Source: Duganella sp. OV510
Lineage (GTDB): Bacteria > Pseudomonadota > Gammaproteobacteria > Burkholderiales > Burkholderiaceae_D
Direction: 5' to 3'
DNA length: 64,000 nt
NCBI RefSeq assembly: GCF_900100205.1
Contig: NZ_FNEQ01000002.1
Span: 496,001-560,000, forward strand
In this document: one piece after another, positions 45,035 through 54,992 of the stretch
Layout: each line of letters begins with the position of its first letter
Numbering within the stretch: position 1 is the first letter of the stretch
The notes under the pieces: generated by a model
What the model saw: only the letters and a program-made list of their open reading frames with translations
What the model was told of the DNA's origin: nothing
The model's database searches: none
Made by a program: the position numbers and the translations under genes

Positions 45035-48000
45035 ATGCGTATCGTTATTGACTTGCAGGCCAGCCAGAACGGCGCTGCCGCCGATCCCGCCGCCGTGGTG
45101 GCGCTGGCGCAGGCGGTGGTGCGCGCCGCCACCAGCCACACCATCATCCTGCTGATGCACGCCCGCTATGGCGCCAGCATCGACGCCCTGCGGCTGGCCT
45201 TCGGGCCGCTGCTGCCAGCCGAACAGCTGTGCATCTTTGAAGCACCGGCCGGCCACAGCGTCTGGAGCCAGCGTGCTGCCGACGCCCTGCGCGACACGCT
45301 GCTGGCCGACCTGCGCGCCGACCTGGTGTGGACCCCCGGGGTGTTCGACTGCGGTGCCGCCGCCCTGCTGCCAACGGTGACCGGCTGCAGCGCGCCGGCT
45401 GTTTACACAGTGGCCTCGGCGGCTGCGCTGGCGGCGCCGCCAGCCAGCGACGCGCCAGCCACCGCAGCCTTCTACCGCCAGCAACAGGCGCTGCGCCAGG
45501 CGCAGCTGCTGACCGCTGCCGACGCTGCCACCGCCGAGGCCCTGCGCGCTGCGGCGCCTGGCGTCAAGGTGGTGCAGGCGGCCACTGCCGAAGCGCTGTT
45601 GCAAGCCTTTGCCGCAGTGCCGGCCGCCAGCGTGACCGCGCCGCCGGGCAAGCCGCGCCTGGCCTATCTGTCGCCGCTGCCGCCGCAACAATCCGGCATT
45701 GCCGACTACAGCGTGGAACTGGTGGCGCAGCTGGAACAATTCTATGACATCGAACTGATCGTCGAACAGCCCGATGCCTGCGCGCCCCACCTGCAAGCCT
45801 GCTATACGCTGCGCGACGTCGCCTGGTTCGAGGCCCACGCACAGCAGTACCAACGCGTGCTCTACCACTTTGGCAACAACGGCGTGCATCAGCACATGTT
45901 CGAGCTGCTGCGCCGCTATCCCGGCGTGGTGGTGCTGCACGACTTTTTCCTCAGCGGCGTGCTGGATAATATGGAGCGTGACGGCTATTTGCCGCAGGCC
46001 TTCCTCAACGCCCTGTACGAGTCGCACGGCTACACCGGTCTGCAAACACATCAGCGCCAGGGGCGCAATCCATCGATCTGGCAATTCCCTTGCAACAAGG
46101 GCGTGCTGGATCACGCCACCGGCGTCATCGTCCACTCCGAGTTCTCGCGCCGACTGGCACAGCAGTGGTACGGCAGCGACACCGACGTCTTGTGGCGCAG
46201 CGTACCGCTGATCCGGGGCTTGCCGGCCGGCCATCAGCCCGCGCAGGCGCGCCAGCAGGCGCGCGCGGACCTGGCCCTGGCCGACGACAGCTTCATGATC
46301 TGCAGCTTTGGCATGATGGGCGTGACCAAGCTCAACGATGTATTGCTGGAAGCCTTCCTGGCGTCGCCGCTGGCGGCCGATCCGCGCTGCCAGCTGGTCT
46401 TTGTCGGGGCTGCCGATCCGGGCCTGTATGGGCGCGAGATCGGTCGCAGCATTGCCGCCAGTGCGGTGGCCGGCCGCGTGCACATTACCGGCTTCGTCAG
46501 CACCGAGCAATACGCCACCTACCTGGCGGCAGCGGACGCCGCCGTACAGCTGCGCAGCAAGACCCGCGGCGAAACCTCAGCCTCGGTACTGGATTGTCTG
46601 CTGTATGGCCTGCCGACGGTGGTCAACGCCCACGGCTCCAGCGCCGACCTGCCAGACAGTGTGCTGGTCAAGCTGGACGATGAATGCAGCAGTGCCGCAC
46701 TGGGCGCCGCCCTGACCCGACTGCACGGCGACGCCGCCGGCCGCCAGGCACTGGCGGCGCGCGCGCGCGCTTATCTGCAGGCGCACCATGCGCCGCAGCA
46801 AGTCGGCCCACGGTTCCGCGACGCCATCGAGCAACTGACTGCCGCAAGCCCGCTGAACCACTACGCCACGCTGGTCGAGGCATTGCGCCGTCTGCCGCCC
46901 CCGGGCGAAACGGAATTGATGGATGCGGCCGAAGCGATCGCCGCCAACCGTCTGCCCAGCGCGCCGCGCCAGATGTTCGTCGATATTTCCGCGCTGGTAC
47001 AGGCCGACCTGAAGACCGGCATCCAGCGGGTGGTGCGCAGCATCCTGCTGGGCCTGATCGAGACGCCGCCGCCAGGCTACCGCATCGAGCCGGTCTATAG
47101 CGACGGCGGCAACCGTCCGTACCGCTACGCCCGCCGCTACACGCTCGACCTGCTGGGCTGCCCGCCGATGGCGCTGGAAGACGCGCCGCTGGAAGTGCGG
47201 ACTGGCGACATGTTCCTCGGCCTCGACCTGTTTACCAATGGCACCGCGCAAAACCACGCGCGTCTGCTCGACATGCGCCGCCGCGGTGTGCAGATGTATT
47301 TCGTGGTCTACGACCTGCTGCCGGTGTTGCGTCCGGACGTCTTCCCGCTCGGTGCACAAGGCTATTTTGCCGACTACCTCGACACCATCGGCGCCGTCTC
47401 CGACGGCCTGCTGTGCATCTCGCGCGCCGTGGCCGATGAGCTGCACGACTGGCTGGCGACACGCCCCAACCGCAGCCGCCGCGATCCCTTGCAACTGGCT
47501 TATTTCCACTTGGGTGCCGATATCGACGCCAGTGCGCCGAGTTTCGGCCTGCCGGACAACGCCGCGCAGGTACTGGCCCATATTGCTGCCCGCCCGAGTC
47601 TGCTGATGGTCGGCACTATCGAGCCGCGCAAGGGCCAGGCGCAGGCAGTCGAAGCCTTCAACCTGTTGTGGCAACAAGGCGTCGACGCCAACCTGGTGAT
47701 CGTCGGCAAGCAAGGCTGGATGATGGACGCGCTGGCTGAGCAGTTGCGCCAGCATCCGGAAAGCCAGCAACGCCTGTTCTGGCTGGCGGGCGTCTCCGAT
47801 GAGATGCTGCTGAAGTTATACCAGTCCTGCTCGGCGCTGCTGGCTGCCTCGATCGGGGAAGGCTTCGGCCTGCCGCTGATCGAGGCAGCACAGCACGGCC
47901 TGCCGATCATCGCCCGCGATCTGCCGGTCTTCCGGGAAGTCGGCGGCCAGCACGCGTATTACTTCGACGCCGCTGACGCTGCCGCACTGGCTGCCACCCT

Positions 48001-48157
48001 CAAGGACTGGCTGGCGTTGCACGCCGCTGGCGAGGCGCCGCAGTCGGCCGGCATGCCGTGGTTGACCTGGAAAGACAGCACGCAGCAACTGCTGCAGGCG
48101 GTGACGCAACAGCGCTGGTATCGCCACTTGGCACCCGCCACCACAGGAACCGTATGA
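45035..48157 (+). CDS. double glycosyltransferase (two GT4 domains)
   Basis: 1040 residues. A divergent N-terminal part (1-200) is followed by a first GT4 domain (about 205-620, LAYLSPLPPQQSGIADYSVEL; GFVSTEQYATYLAAADAAVQLRSKTRGE shortened). The second GT4 domain (about 645-1035) begins MFVDISALVQADLKTGIQRVVR and has MVGTIEPRKGQAQAVEAFN and SIGEGFGLPLIEAAQHGLPI with the nucleotide-sugar-binding E-x7-E pattern. Two active sites in one chain could add two linkages of a repeat unit, as in other double GT4 polymerases of ABC-dependent O-antigen pathways. Sugars unknown. Confidence 0.9.
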   Translation: MRIVIDLQASQNGAAADPAAVVALAQAVVRAATSHTIILLMHARYGASIDALRLAFGPLLPAEQLCIFEAPAGHSVWSQRAADALRDTLLADLRADLVWTPGVFDCGAAALLPTVTGCSAPAVYTVASAAALAAPPASDAPATAAFYRQQQALRQAQLLTAADAATAEALRAAAPGVKVVQAATAEALLQAFAAVPAASVTAPPGKPRLAYLSPLPPQQSGIADYSVELVAQLEQFYDIELIVEQPDACAPHLQACYTLRDVAWFEAHAQQYQRVLYHFGNNGVHQHMFELLRRYPGVVVLHDFFLSGVLDNMERDGYLPQAFLNALYESHGYTGLQTHQRQGRNPSIWQFPCNKGVLDHATGVIVHSEFSRRLAQQWYGSDTDVLWRSVPLIRGLPAGHQPAQARQQARADLALADDSFMICSFGMMGVTKLNDVLLEAFLASPLAADPRCQLVFVGAADPGLYGREIGRSIAASAVAGRVHITGFVSTEQYATYLAAADAAVQLRSKTRGETSASVLDCLLYGLPTVVNAHGSSADLPDSVLVKLDDECSSAALGAALTRLHGDAAGRQALAARARAYLQAHHAPQQVGPRFRDAIEQLTAASPLNHYATLVEALRRLPPPGETELMDAAEAIAANRLPSAPRQMFVDISALVQADLKTGIQRVVRSILLGLIETPPPGYRIEPVYSDGGNRPYRYARRYTLDLLGCPPMALEDAPLEVRTGDMFLGLDLFTNGTAQNHARLLDMRRRGVQMYFVVYDLLPVLRPDVFPLGAQGYFADYLDTIGAVSDGLLCISRAVADELHDWLATRPNRSRRDPLQLAYFHLGADIDASAPSFGLPDNAAQVLAHIAARPSLLMVGTIEPRKGQAQAVEAFNLLWQQGVDANLVIVGKQGWMMDALAEQLRQHPESQQRLFWLAGVSDEMLLKLYQSCSALLAASIGEGFGLPLIEAAQHGLPIIARDLPVFREVGGQHAYYFDAADAAALAATLKDWLALHAAGEAPQSAGMPWLTWKDSTQQLLQAVTQQRWYRHLAPATTGTV

Positions 48158-49140
48158 GCCAGCTTACTTCAGTCCACGGCGGTATCGCCGTGGTGATTCC
48201 CAGCTACCGTGTCACCGCCCACATTCTTGGCGTGCTGGCCGCCATCGGCCCGGAGGTGAGCCGCATCTACGTGGTGGACGACCTTTGCCCGGATGGTTCC
48301 GGTGCGCTGGTGCGCGAGCAATGCCGCGACCCGCGCGTGACGGTGCTGTGCCACGCACAGAATCAGGGCGTCGGCGGCGCTGTCATGAGCGGTTACCGGG
48401 CGGCGATTGACGACGGCATGCAAGTCATCGTCAAGGTCGACGGCGACGGCCAGATGGACCCGCGCCTGGTCCCGCGCTTTGTTGCCCCGATCCTCAACGG
48501 CGAAGCCGACTACACCAAGGGCAACCGTTTCTTCGACCTGGAACAAATCCACCAGATGCCCAAGATGCGCCTGTTTGGGAACGCCGTGCTATCGCTGATG
48601 ACCAAGCTGTCGTCCGGCTACTGGGACTTGTTCGATCCCACCAACGGCTACACGGCCATCCACGCTGATGTCGCCCGCCATCTGCCGTTCAGCAAGATCA
48701 GCCAGCGCTATTTTTTTGAAACCGATATCCTGTTTCGCCTGAATACCTTGCGCGCGGTGGTGCAGGACGTGCCGATGGACGCGCAGTACGGCGATGAAGT
48801 CAGCAATCTGAAGATCTCCAGGATCGTCACCGAGTTCCTCGCCAAACACAGCCGCAATTTCATCAAACGGCTGTTCTATAACTACTATCTGCGCGACATG
48901 TCGCTGGCGTCGCTGGAGCTGCCGCTGGGGCTGGGCCTGCTAGGCTGGGGCACCGTCTATGGCATCAGCCACTGGATCGCTTCGGCCAAGGCCGGGATTG
49001 CCACCGCGCCCGGCACCGTCATGTTGTCGGCCCTGCCGGTACTGATGGGCGCGCAGCTGGTGCTGGCCTTCCTTGCGTACGACATCGCTGCCGTGCCACG
49101 CCGCGCCATCCATCGCCTGACGGGGTATCGCCGTGATTGA
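48154..49140 (+). CDS. GtrB-like polyprenyl-phosphate glycosyltransferase (GT2), module 1
   Basis: 328 residues, ATGA overlap with the double GT4. GT2 domain with AVVIPSYRVTAHI, VVDDLCPDGSG, VKVDGDGQMDPRLV (catalytic acids) and NRFFDLEQIHQMPKMRLFGN. Two C-terminal membrane helices (about 255-320). It should load a sugar onto undecaprenyl phosphate on the cytoplasmic side. The GtrA-type gene that follows overlaps it, so together they form a sugar-lipid supply unit. Confidence 0.88.
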   Translation: MSQLTSVHGGIAVVIPSYRVTAHILGVLAAIGPEVSRIYVVDDLCPDGSGALVREQCRDPRVTVLCHAQNQGVGGAVMSGYRAAIDDGMQVIVKVDGDGQMDPRLVPRFVAPILNGEADYTKGNRFFDLEQIHQMPKMRLFGNAVLSLMTKLSSGYWDLFDPTNGYTAIHADVARHLPFSKISQRYFFETDILFRLNTLRAVVQDVPMDAQYGDEVSNLKISRIVTEFLAKHSRNFIKRLFYNYYLRDMSLASLELPLGLGLLGWGTVYGISHWIASAKAGIATAPGTVMLSALPVLMGAQLVLAFLAYDIAAVPRRAIHRLTGYRRD

Positions 49141-49522
49141 TCTGCTGCGACCACCGCGCCAGTTTGTGCTCTACCTGATCGGTGGCGTGCTGAGCGCCGC
49201 ACTGGACGTCGGCCTGATGCAGTTGCTGATCATCGGCGGCATGGCGCAACTGCTGGCAGTCAGCCTGGGCTTCATCGCCGGCTTCCTGTTTAACTACAGC
49301 TTTCACGCCCGGCTGACCTTCCGCCACGCCAGCCGCACGGCCTTCGTGCGCTACATCTTGCTGGTCGGCGCCAATTATTTGCTGACCATGGCGATTGTGG
49401 CGCTGGCTTTGGGCCTGGGCGGCAGCGCCCTGGCCGGCAAGCTGGTGGCGCTGCCACTGGTGGCTGCGAATGGCTATTTGCTGGGCAAGCATTGGGTCTT
49501 TGCCAAGGACGCCAGCGCATGA
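49133..49522 (+). CDS. GtrA-family membrane protein, module 1
   Basis: 129 residues, four membrane helices. GTG start, overlapping the previous gene by eight bases. FVLYLIGGVLSAALDVGLMQLL and FNYSFHARLTFRH are the GtrA signatures. GtrA is thought to flip undecaprenyl-phosphate-sugar to the periplasm. It is coupled by ATGA to the large membrane protein that follows. Confidence 0.9.
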   Translation: MIDLLRPPRQFVLYLIGGVLSAALDVGLMQLLIIGGMAQLLAVSLGFIAGFLFNYSFHARLTFRHASRTAFVRYILLVGANYLLTMAIVALALGLGGSALAGKLVALPLVAANGYLLGKHWVFAKDASA

Positions 49523-51612
49523 ACGCACCTGCCACCACTGTTCACACCGAACGGCGCGCCGAACGGCAATCCTTGCTGATATTTGGCGCCGTGCTGCTGG
49601 CGGTTTTCGTCTACCTGGTGCTGCGCAACCGCGGTGCACTGCCGATGGTGTTTGCCGACGAATGGTTGTACAGCCAGTTCGCCCGCCTGCGCCCGCTGGC
49701 CGAGAGCACGCTGCCATCCTACCTCTACCTGGGCCTGTTCAGCGCCACCTCAGCCTGCGGCGCCGGCTTCCTTGGCTGCGCCCGCCTCGGCAATGCCGCG
49801 CTGTTCGTGCTGGCCGCGCCCTTCATTTACCTGGTGGCGCGGCCGATCACCGGGCGCCCTGCCGGCATGGCGGTGGCGGTGGCCAGCATCCTCGGCGCGG
49901 TGAATTCCTACACGGCGTATTTCATGCCGGAGGCCATGTACTTCCTGTGCTTCTGGGTGCTGAGCTGGGCCGTGCTGATGCGCATTGGCGGCACCGGCAT
50001 GGTAGGCGGCCTGGTTACCGGCGTGCTGCTAGGGATGATGAGCCTGGTGAAGGTGCATGCACTGTTCCTGCTGCCGGCGCTGTTCGTCTATGCGCTGTGG
50101 CGCGGCTGGCGCGACGGCAGCCTGTTAACCGGACTACGCTGCGCGCTGGTGCTGAGCGCCGCCATGCTGGCCACCAAGTATGCACTGGGCTGGCTGCTGG
50201 CCGGCCAGGCCGGTCTCGATCTGTGGGGTGCGTTCTACGGCAGTCATGCCAGTAACAAGAGCGGTAGCATGCTGGAACGCCTGCTCACGCCGGCGCTGTG
50301 GAATCTGTACGGCCACGCAATGGCGCTGATGGTGCTGTTTGCTTTGCCCTTGCTGGCGTTTGCTGTCGCCGCCATCAGCCCGCTGGCCCGTACTGCCAGC
50401 GCTGCGCACGGCCGCGCCGCGCTGGTCTACACCGTCCTGACGCTGGGCGCCACGCTGGGCATGACCGTGGTCTACACCGCCTCGATTGCCGACGCCGGTC
50501 CACTGGAAGGCGTGCGCCTGCATCTGCGCTATTACGATTTCACCTTCCCGCTGCTGGCGATCGCTGCCGCCTCGCCGCTGCTGGGCACGCAACTACAGCG
50601 CCGCTGGCGCTGGCTGCTGGCGCTGCTGGGCGGCGGATTGCTGCTTGCCGCCACCTTCAAATTATTGCCAACCTTCCAGCTGTCGTATGTCGACAGCCCG
50701 GAACTGGCCAGCGCTGGCGCCACCCGCAGCACGCTGCACCAGCTGGTGTTGCTGCAACTGGCTGTCATCGGCGCCTGGTGCTATCGTCCGCAGCTCGGCC
50801 GCGCCGGCTACCTGTGGCTGGTGCTGCCGGCCTTTGTCCTGTGCGCCATGCAGGCCAGTGCGCTGCGCCTGGCGCAAGCCCGCAAGGCCGACAGCTATGA
50901 CCGCGCCGGCGTGGCAGCGCAGCAGCAACTGACGCCGTCGCAGCGCGACCGCCTGATGCTGGTCGGCGACGAGGGCGCTGGTTTGCCACGCGCCCTGTTC
51001 CATATCGACCGCGCCGACACCCAGATCATGCCGCTGCCGCCTGGTACACCACTGCAAGCCAGTCTGCTGCCACGCGGCATCGAACACCTGATGGTGATCG
51101 GCCAGCACCAGTTGCCGCCCGAACTGGCCCCGCAGGTGCAAACCGCCGACTATACGCTGACCTATCTGCCGGCATCCCGCGTGGTGCAGCAGGTGGTGTT
51201 TGCGCTGCCAGCGCGCGATGACACATTGAGCGGATTCGAAGGACTGTTCGAGCGCGAACCGTGGGGCAGCTGGTCCAATGGCAAGCGCGTGGTGCTGCAT
51301 TTCACCAGGGCGCTGCCGCGCAATATGACCGTGTTTCTCAACGCCAGTGCCTTTGGCCCCAACGCCGGCCAGGAATTCACGCTGCAGGTCGGCCCGCAAC
51401 AGCGCAGCTTCAGGCTGGCCGGCCAGTTGAGCGAGCATACTTTCCGGCTCACCAGCGATGGCTTGCAGCACACCCTGGTGATTGAAATACCGCAGCCGGT
51501 GTCGCCTTCGCAACTGGGCCAGGGCGGCGATACCCGCGAACTGGGCATGGCCCTGATTTACCTTGAAGTCGGCGAAATTGCTGCGCCGGCACATACCGCT
51601 GCACCCAACTGA
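49519..51612 (+). CDS. polytopic membrane protein, likely GtrC-type periplasmic glycosyltransferase, module 1
   Basis: 697 residues. An N-terminal membrane helix and about ten further helices to residue 460, with an acidic loop after helix 1 (MVFADEWLYSQFARL) where GT-C enzymes place the catalytic Asp/Glu. The C-terminal periplasmic domain (about 575-690) begins EREPWGSWSNGKRVVLHF and ends with GGDTRELGMALIYLEVG; I relate it to DUF7024, from memory. Position after GtrB and GtrA suggests that it moves the lipid-linked sugar onto the growing glycan. The same C-terminal domain recurs in the membrane protein at 54993. Confidence 0.75.
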   Translation: MNAPATTVHTERRAERQSLLIFGAVLLAVFVYLVLRNRGALPMVFADEWLYSQFARLRPLAESTLPSYLYLGLFSATSACGAGFLGCARLGNAALFVLAAPFIYLVARPITGRPAGMAVAVASILGAVNSYTAYFMPEAMYFLCFWVLSWAVLMRIGGTGMVGGLVTGVLLGMMSLVKVHALFLLPALFVYALWRGWRDGSLLTGLRCALVLSAAMLATKYALGWLLAGQAGLDLWGAFYGSHASNKSGSMLERLLTPALWNLYGHAMALMVLFALPLLAFAVAAISPLARTASAAHGRAALVYTVLTLGATLGMTVVYTASIADAGPLEGVRLHLRYYDFTFPLLAIAAASPLLGTQLQRRWRWLLALLGGGLLLAATFKLLPTFQLSYVDSPELASAGATRSTLHQLVLLQLAVIGAWCYRPQLGRAGYLWLVLPAFVLCAMQASALRLAQARKADSYDRAGVAAQQQLTPSQRDRLMLVGDEGAGLPRALFHIDRADTQIMPLPPGTPLQASLLPRGIEHLMVIGQHQLPPELAPQVQTADYTLTYLPASRVVQQVVFALPARDDTLSGFEGLFEREPWGSWSNGKRVVLHFTRALPRNMTVFLNASAFGPNAGQEFTLQVGPQQRSFRLAGQLSEHTFRLTSDGLQHTLVIEIPQPVSPSQLGQGGDTRELGMALIYLEVGEIAAPAHTAAPN

Positions 51613-51622
51613 AGAAGACTAT

Positions 51623-52309
51623 ATGATTATCGGTAACGGCTTACTGGCCCGGGCTTATGCTCCTTACTTAGCAGACAACCAGGACGTGCTTGTGTTCGCC
51701 TCGGGCGTATCGAACTCGCGCGAGACCGATCCGGAAGAATTCGCGCGCGAACGTCGCATGCTGGAAAAAGCGCTGGCCCAGGGCAAGCAGCTGGTGTACT
51801 TCAGCAGTTGCTCGATTGCCGATCCGGATCAGGCCAACGCCCCCTATGTGCTGCACAAGCAGGCGCAAGAGCAACTGATCGCCGAGCGCGCCAGCCGCTA
51901 TGCGATTTTCCGGCTGCCGCAGGTCGTCGGCCGGATCGACAACCCGCACACGCTGACCAACTACCTGTACCAGACCATTTCCAGCGGCGACGTCTTCCAC
52001 GTCTGGACCAAGGCGCGCCGCAACCTGATCGACGTCGACGACGTGGCGGCGATCGGCGCGCGGCTGCTGCAACGTGGCGACGCCAACAACCGCGTCACCA
52101 ATATCGCCTGCCCTTACTCGGTGGCGATTCTTGATCTGGTGCGCATCTTCGAGGCAGTCATGGACCGTCGCGCCTACTTCGACCTGATCGAATCGGGCGG
52201 CAGCTACCAGATCGACGTTGCGCTGGCCATGTCTGCCGCCGCCGAGGCCGGTATCATCATCGATGACAACTATATCAACCAACTGATACGGAAATACTAT
52301 GCCGACTGA
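51623..52309 (+). CDS. short NAD-dependent epimerase/dehydratase-like protein
   Basis: 228 residues from ATG 51623. Rossmann start MIIGNGLLARAYAPYLA, middle YFSSCSIADPDQANAPYVLHKQAQE with the Ser/Tyr/Lys arrangement of the extended SDR family (Y-x3-K: YVLHK), then FRLPQVVGR and DVDDVAAIGARLL. It is shorter than typical sugar epimerases and lacks the usual TGxxGxxG loop, so the reaction is uncertain. It probably tailors a nucleotide sugar for the second Gtr module, whose GT2 gene overlaps its end by 11 bases. Confidence 0.8.
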   Translation: MIIGNGLLARAYAPYLADNQDVLVFASGVSNSRETDPEEFARERRMLEKALAQGKQLVYFSSCSIADPDQANAPYVLHKQAQEQLIAERASRYAIFRLPQVVGRIDNPHTLTNYLYQTISSGDVFHVWTKARRNLIDVDDVAAIGARLLQRGDANNRVTNIACPYSVAILDLVRIFEAVMDRRAYFDLIESGGSYQIDVALAMSAAAEAGIIIDDNYINQLIRKYYAD

Positions 52310-53270
52310 GACCGCCCCATACCTGTCGTTCGTGATCCCGGTATATGGCAGCGAAAAAGTGCTGCCAGAGCTGGTGTCGCGCCTGAATGACGTCATGCAA
52401 GAGATGCCGGAAACGCGCCAGAACTACGAAGTCATTTTCGTCTGCGACCAGTCGCCGGACCGCAGCTGGCAGGTGATCCAGCAACTGTCGGCGCAACATC
52501 CGTGGGTGCGCGGCATCCTGCTGCGGATGAATGCCGGTCAGCACAATGCGCAGATGGCCGGGTTTGCCGAGGCGCGCGGCCAGATCATCATGACCATGGA
52601 CGACGACCTGCAGCATTCGCCGTCCGATATCCCGACGCTGCTGGCCGAGCTGGCAAAGGGACGTGACGTGGTCTACGCGCGCTTCAAAAACCGCCAGCAC
52701 GCCAGCTGGAAGATCTGGGGCAGCCGCCTGAATGACAAGGTGGCTGGCTACCTGATGAACAAGCCCGCCAACCTTTACCTGTCGCCGTTCCGCGCCATGC
52801 GCGCTGCCATCGTGCGTGACATTCTGCGCTACACCGGGCCGTATGTGTATGTTGACGGCCTGATCCTGTCGATGACGCGCAATATCGGCACTGTCGAAGT
52901 GGAACACCACGACCGCTTTGCCGGCGATAGCGGTTACAGCCTGCGCAAGTCGATTTCGCTGTGGCTGAAAATGGCCACCAACTTCTCGATCGTGCCATTA
53001 CGGCTGACCTCGTTTGCCGGACTGGCGATGGCAGGTGCCGGCTTCCTGATGGCGGTGCTGCTGGTGATCCAGAAATTCACGCTGGATGCCATGCCGACCG
53101 GCTGGTCGTCGCTGATCGTCACCATCCTGATGATCGGCGGCGTGCAGCTGGTGGCGCTGGGCATGCTGGGAGAATACCTGGGACGCGTGCTGCTGACGCT
53201 GAACTCGCGGCCGCAGTACGTGATCGGCGAAACGGTCGGCCTGGCCAAGCAAGCGGAGGACCCTGTCTGA
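52299..53270 (+). CDS. GtrB/ArnC-like polyprenyl-phosphate glycosyltransferase (GT2), module 2
   Basis: 323 residues. LSFVIPVYGSEKVLPELV, VIFVCDQSPDRSWQ, and TMDDDLQHSPSDIPTLL with the Asp triad of DPM1-like enzymes. ArnC-type FRAMRAAIVRDIL and HHDRFAGDSGYSLRKSISLW follow. Two C-terminal membrane helices (about 240-300). It charges undecaprenyl phosphate with a sugar. It is clearly different in sequence from the module 1 GT2, so the two should use different sugars. Confidence 0.9.
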   Translation: MPTETAPYLSFVIPVYGSEKVLPELVSRLNDVMQEMPETRQNYEVIFVCDQSPDRSWQVIQQLSAQHPWVRGILLRMNAGQHNAQMAGFAEARGQIIMTMDDDLQHSPSDIPTLLAELAKGRDVVYARFKNRQHASWKIWGSRLNDKVAGYLMNKPANLYLSPFRAMRAAIVRDILRYTGPYVYVDGLILSMTRNIGTVEVEHHDRFAGDSGYSLRKSISLWLKMATNFSIVPLRLTSFAGLAMAGAGFLMAVLLVIQKFTLDAMPTGWSSLIVTILMIGGVQLVALGMLGEYLGRVLLTLNSRPQYVIGETVGLAKQAEDPV

Positions 53271-53659
53271 TGCAGCAATTTCTTCTGTACTGCCTGTGCG
53301 GCGGGCTCGGCGTCAGTACCGACTACCTGGTGTTTTACCTGAGCGTGACGGCCGGCCTGTGGTACCAGGGCGCCAACCTGCTGGGCTACCTGGCCGGCAC
53401 ACTGCTGAGTTTTGCGCTGAACCGCGTGCTGACCTTCAAGATGCGCGATCGCGTGGCACAGCGCCTGCTCATGTTCCTCGGCGTGGCAGCCGTGGGTTTC
53501 TGCGCCTCGGCTGCGCTGCTATGGGTGCTGGTGCAACTGCTGGATGTCGATCCCCGCATTGCCAAGTTGCTGACGCTGCCGCTGGTAGTGGTGCTGCAAT
53601 TCAGCCTGAACCGCCGACTTACCTTTAACGCCGCGCACCGTGCCGCGCGCTCCGACTGA
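53270..53659 (+). CDS. GtrA-family membrane protein, module 2
   Basis: 129 residues, the same length as the module 1 copy, four membrane helices, TGATG overlap with the GT2 gene. FLLYCLCGGLGVSTDYLVFYL and LSFALNRVLTFKM are the GtrA features. Putative flippase for the sugar lipid made by module 2. Confidence 0.9.
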   Translation: MQQFLLYCLCGGLGVSTDYLVFYLSVTAGLWYQGANLLGYLAGTLLSFALNRVLTFKMRDRVAQRLLMFLGVAAVGFCASAALLWVLVQLLDVDPRIAKLLTLPLVVVLQFSLNRRLTFNAAHRAARSD

Positions 53660-53666
53660 GACTGAT

Positions 53667-54989
53667 ATGACGAACAATTTTGATGCTGTAATCGTTGGCG
53701 CCGGCTTTACCGGCCTGACCTCCGCCCTGCAACTGGCGCGCGCCGGCAAACGGGTGCTGGTGCTGGAAGCCGACAGCGTACCCGGCGGCCTGGCCGGCAC
53801 CTTTGACTTCAAGGATGGCGTGACCATCGAGAAGTTCTACCACCACTGGTTTGACAACGATGTCTATGTGCCACAACTGGTGCGCGAACTGGGCATGGAG
53901 GGCGACGTGGTGATCATGCCGTCCAAAACCGGCATGTATTTCAATGGCCGCCACTGGCGTTTGTCGACCCCGCTGGACCTGCTGCGCTTCACCCCGCTGC
54001 CATTCATCGACCGCATCCGCCTCGGCCTGATGGTGTTCAAGGTGCGCAAGGTCAAGGACTGGAAGTCGATCGAACACCTGACCATTCGTGAATGGCTGGA
54101 GCCGCTGTGCGGCAAAAATGCTTATCGGGTAGTCTGGCAACCCTTGATCGAGAACAAGTTCTCGGTGGTGGCCGACGCGGTCAATGCGGTCTGGATGTGG
54201 AAGAAGCTGGTGCTGCGCGGCAGCACCCGCGACGCCAAGGGCGGCGAGCAACTGGCCTACTTCAAGGGCGGCTTCGGTCGCCTGGCACAGGCGATGGCAG
54301 ATGAGATCACTCGCCTCGGCGGCGAGGTCCGCTACAGCACGCCGGTGACCGGCGTTACGGCAGCAGATGGCCGCATTACCGCCATGCACACCCCGGCTGC
54401 CAGCGTCAGCGCGCGCGAATACCTGCTGACGCCGGCATTCCCGATCGTTGCCGACATCTTGCAGGGCCAGGCCGACGACGCCTGGCTGGCCTCGCTGCGC
54501 CGGGTCGGCTATCTGGCCAATCTGTGCCTGGTGCTGGAGCTGGACCGCAGCCTGTCCGATACGTACTGGATCAACGTCAACGACCCGGGCTTCCCGTTTG
54601 TCGGCGTGATCGAGCACACCAACTTTGACAGCCCGGCCAACTATGACGGCAAGCACATCGTGTTCCTGTCACGCTACCTGCCGAAAGCCGATCCGCTGTG
54701 GCACTACAGCGACGCTGACTACCTGGCGTTCGCGCTGACCCATGTGCAGCGCATGTTCCCCGAGTTCAAGCGCGAGTGGATTGCCGAATACCGGGTCTGG
54801 CGCGCCGACTATGCACAACCGATCACCGAGCGCGGCTACTCCGACTATGTGCCCGGCCGCAGCACGCCGTTCAGCAACGCCACCATCAGCACCATGGCGC
54901 AGATTTATCCGGAAGACCGCGGCACCAACTACGCCATCCGCGAAGGCAAGTCCGTCGCGGCCGAGCTGATCCAGCGGCTGGGAGCCTGA
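53667..54989 (+). CDS. FAD/NAD(P)-dependent oxidoreductase (amine-oxidase/phytoene-desaturase fold)
   Basis: 440 residues from ATG 53667. FAD-binding start DAVIVGAGFTGLTSALQLARAGKRVLVLEADSVPGG shortened, with GxGxxG and the terminal Glu. Other features: KFYHHWFDNDVYVPQLVRELG and a C-terminal FAD segment (GRSTPFSNATISTMAQIYPEDRG). The protein resembles oxidoreductases found in many polysaccharide clusters beside GtrA/GT2 genes. It is not a clear UDP-galactopyranose mutase. Likely role: oxidation or isomerisation of a lipid-linked or nucleotide sugar; unproven. Confidence 0.82.
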   Translation: MTNNFDAVIVGAGFTGLTSALQLARAGKRVLVLEADSVPGGLAGTFDFKDGVTIEKFYHHWFDNDVYVPQLVRELGMEGDVVIMPSKTGMYFNGRHWRLSTPLDLLRFTPLPFIDRIRLGLMVFKVRKVKDWKSIEHLTIREWLEPLCGKNAYRVVWQPLIENKFSVVADAVNAVWMWKKLVLRGSTRDAKGGEQLAYFKGGFGRLAQAMADEITRLGGEVRYSTPVTGVTAADGRITAMHTPAASVSAREYLLTPAFPIVADILQGQADDAWLASLRRVGYLANLCLVLELDRSLSDTYWINVNDPGFPFVGVIEHTNFDSPANYDGKHIVFLSRYLPKADPLWHYSDADYLAFALTHVQRMFPEFKREWIAEYRVWRADYAQPITERGYSDYVPGRSTPFSNATISTMAQIYPEDRGTNYAIREGKSVAAELIQRLGA

Positions 54990-54992
54990 ACC

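Noticed and set aside
43724..46510. A 928-codon minus-strand frame across the FkbM and GT4 genes
   Set aside because: It spans two well-recognised plus-strand genes and gives Gln/His/Arg-rich nonsense typical of antisense reading in GC-rich DNA.
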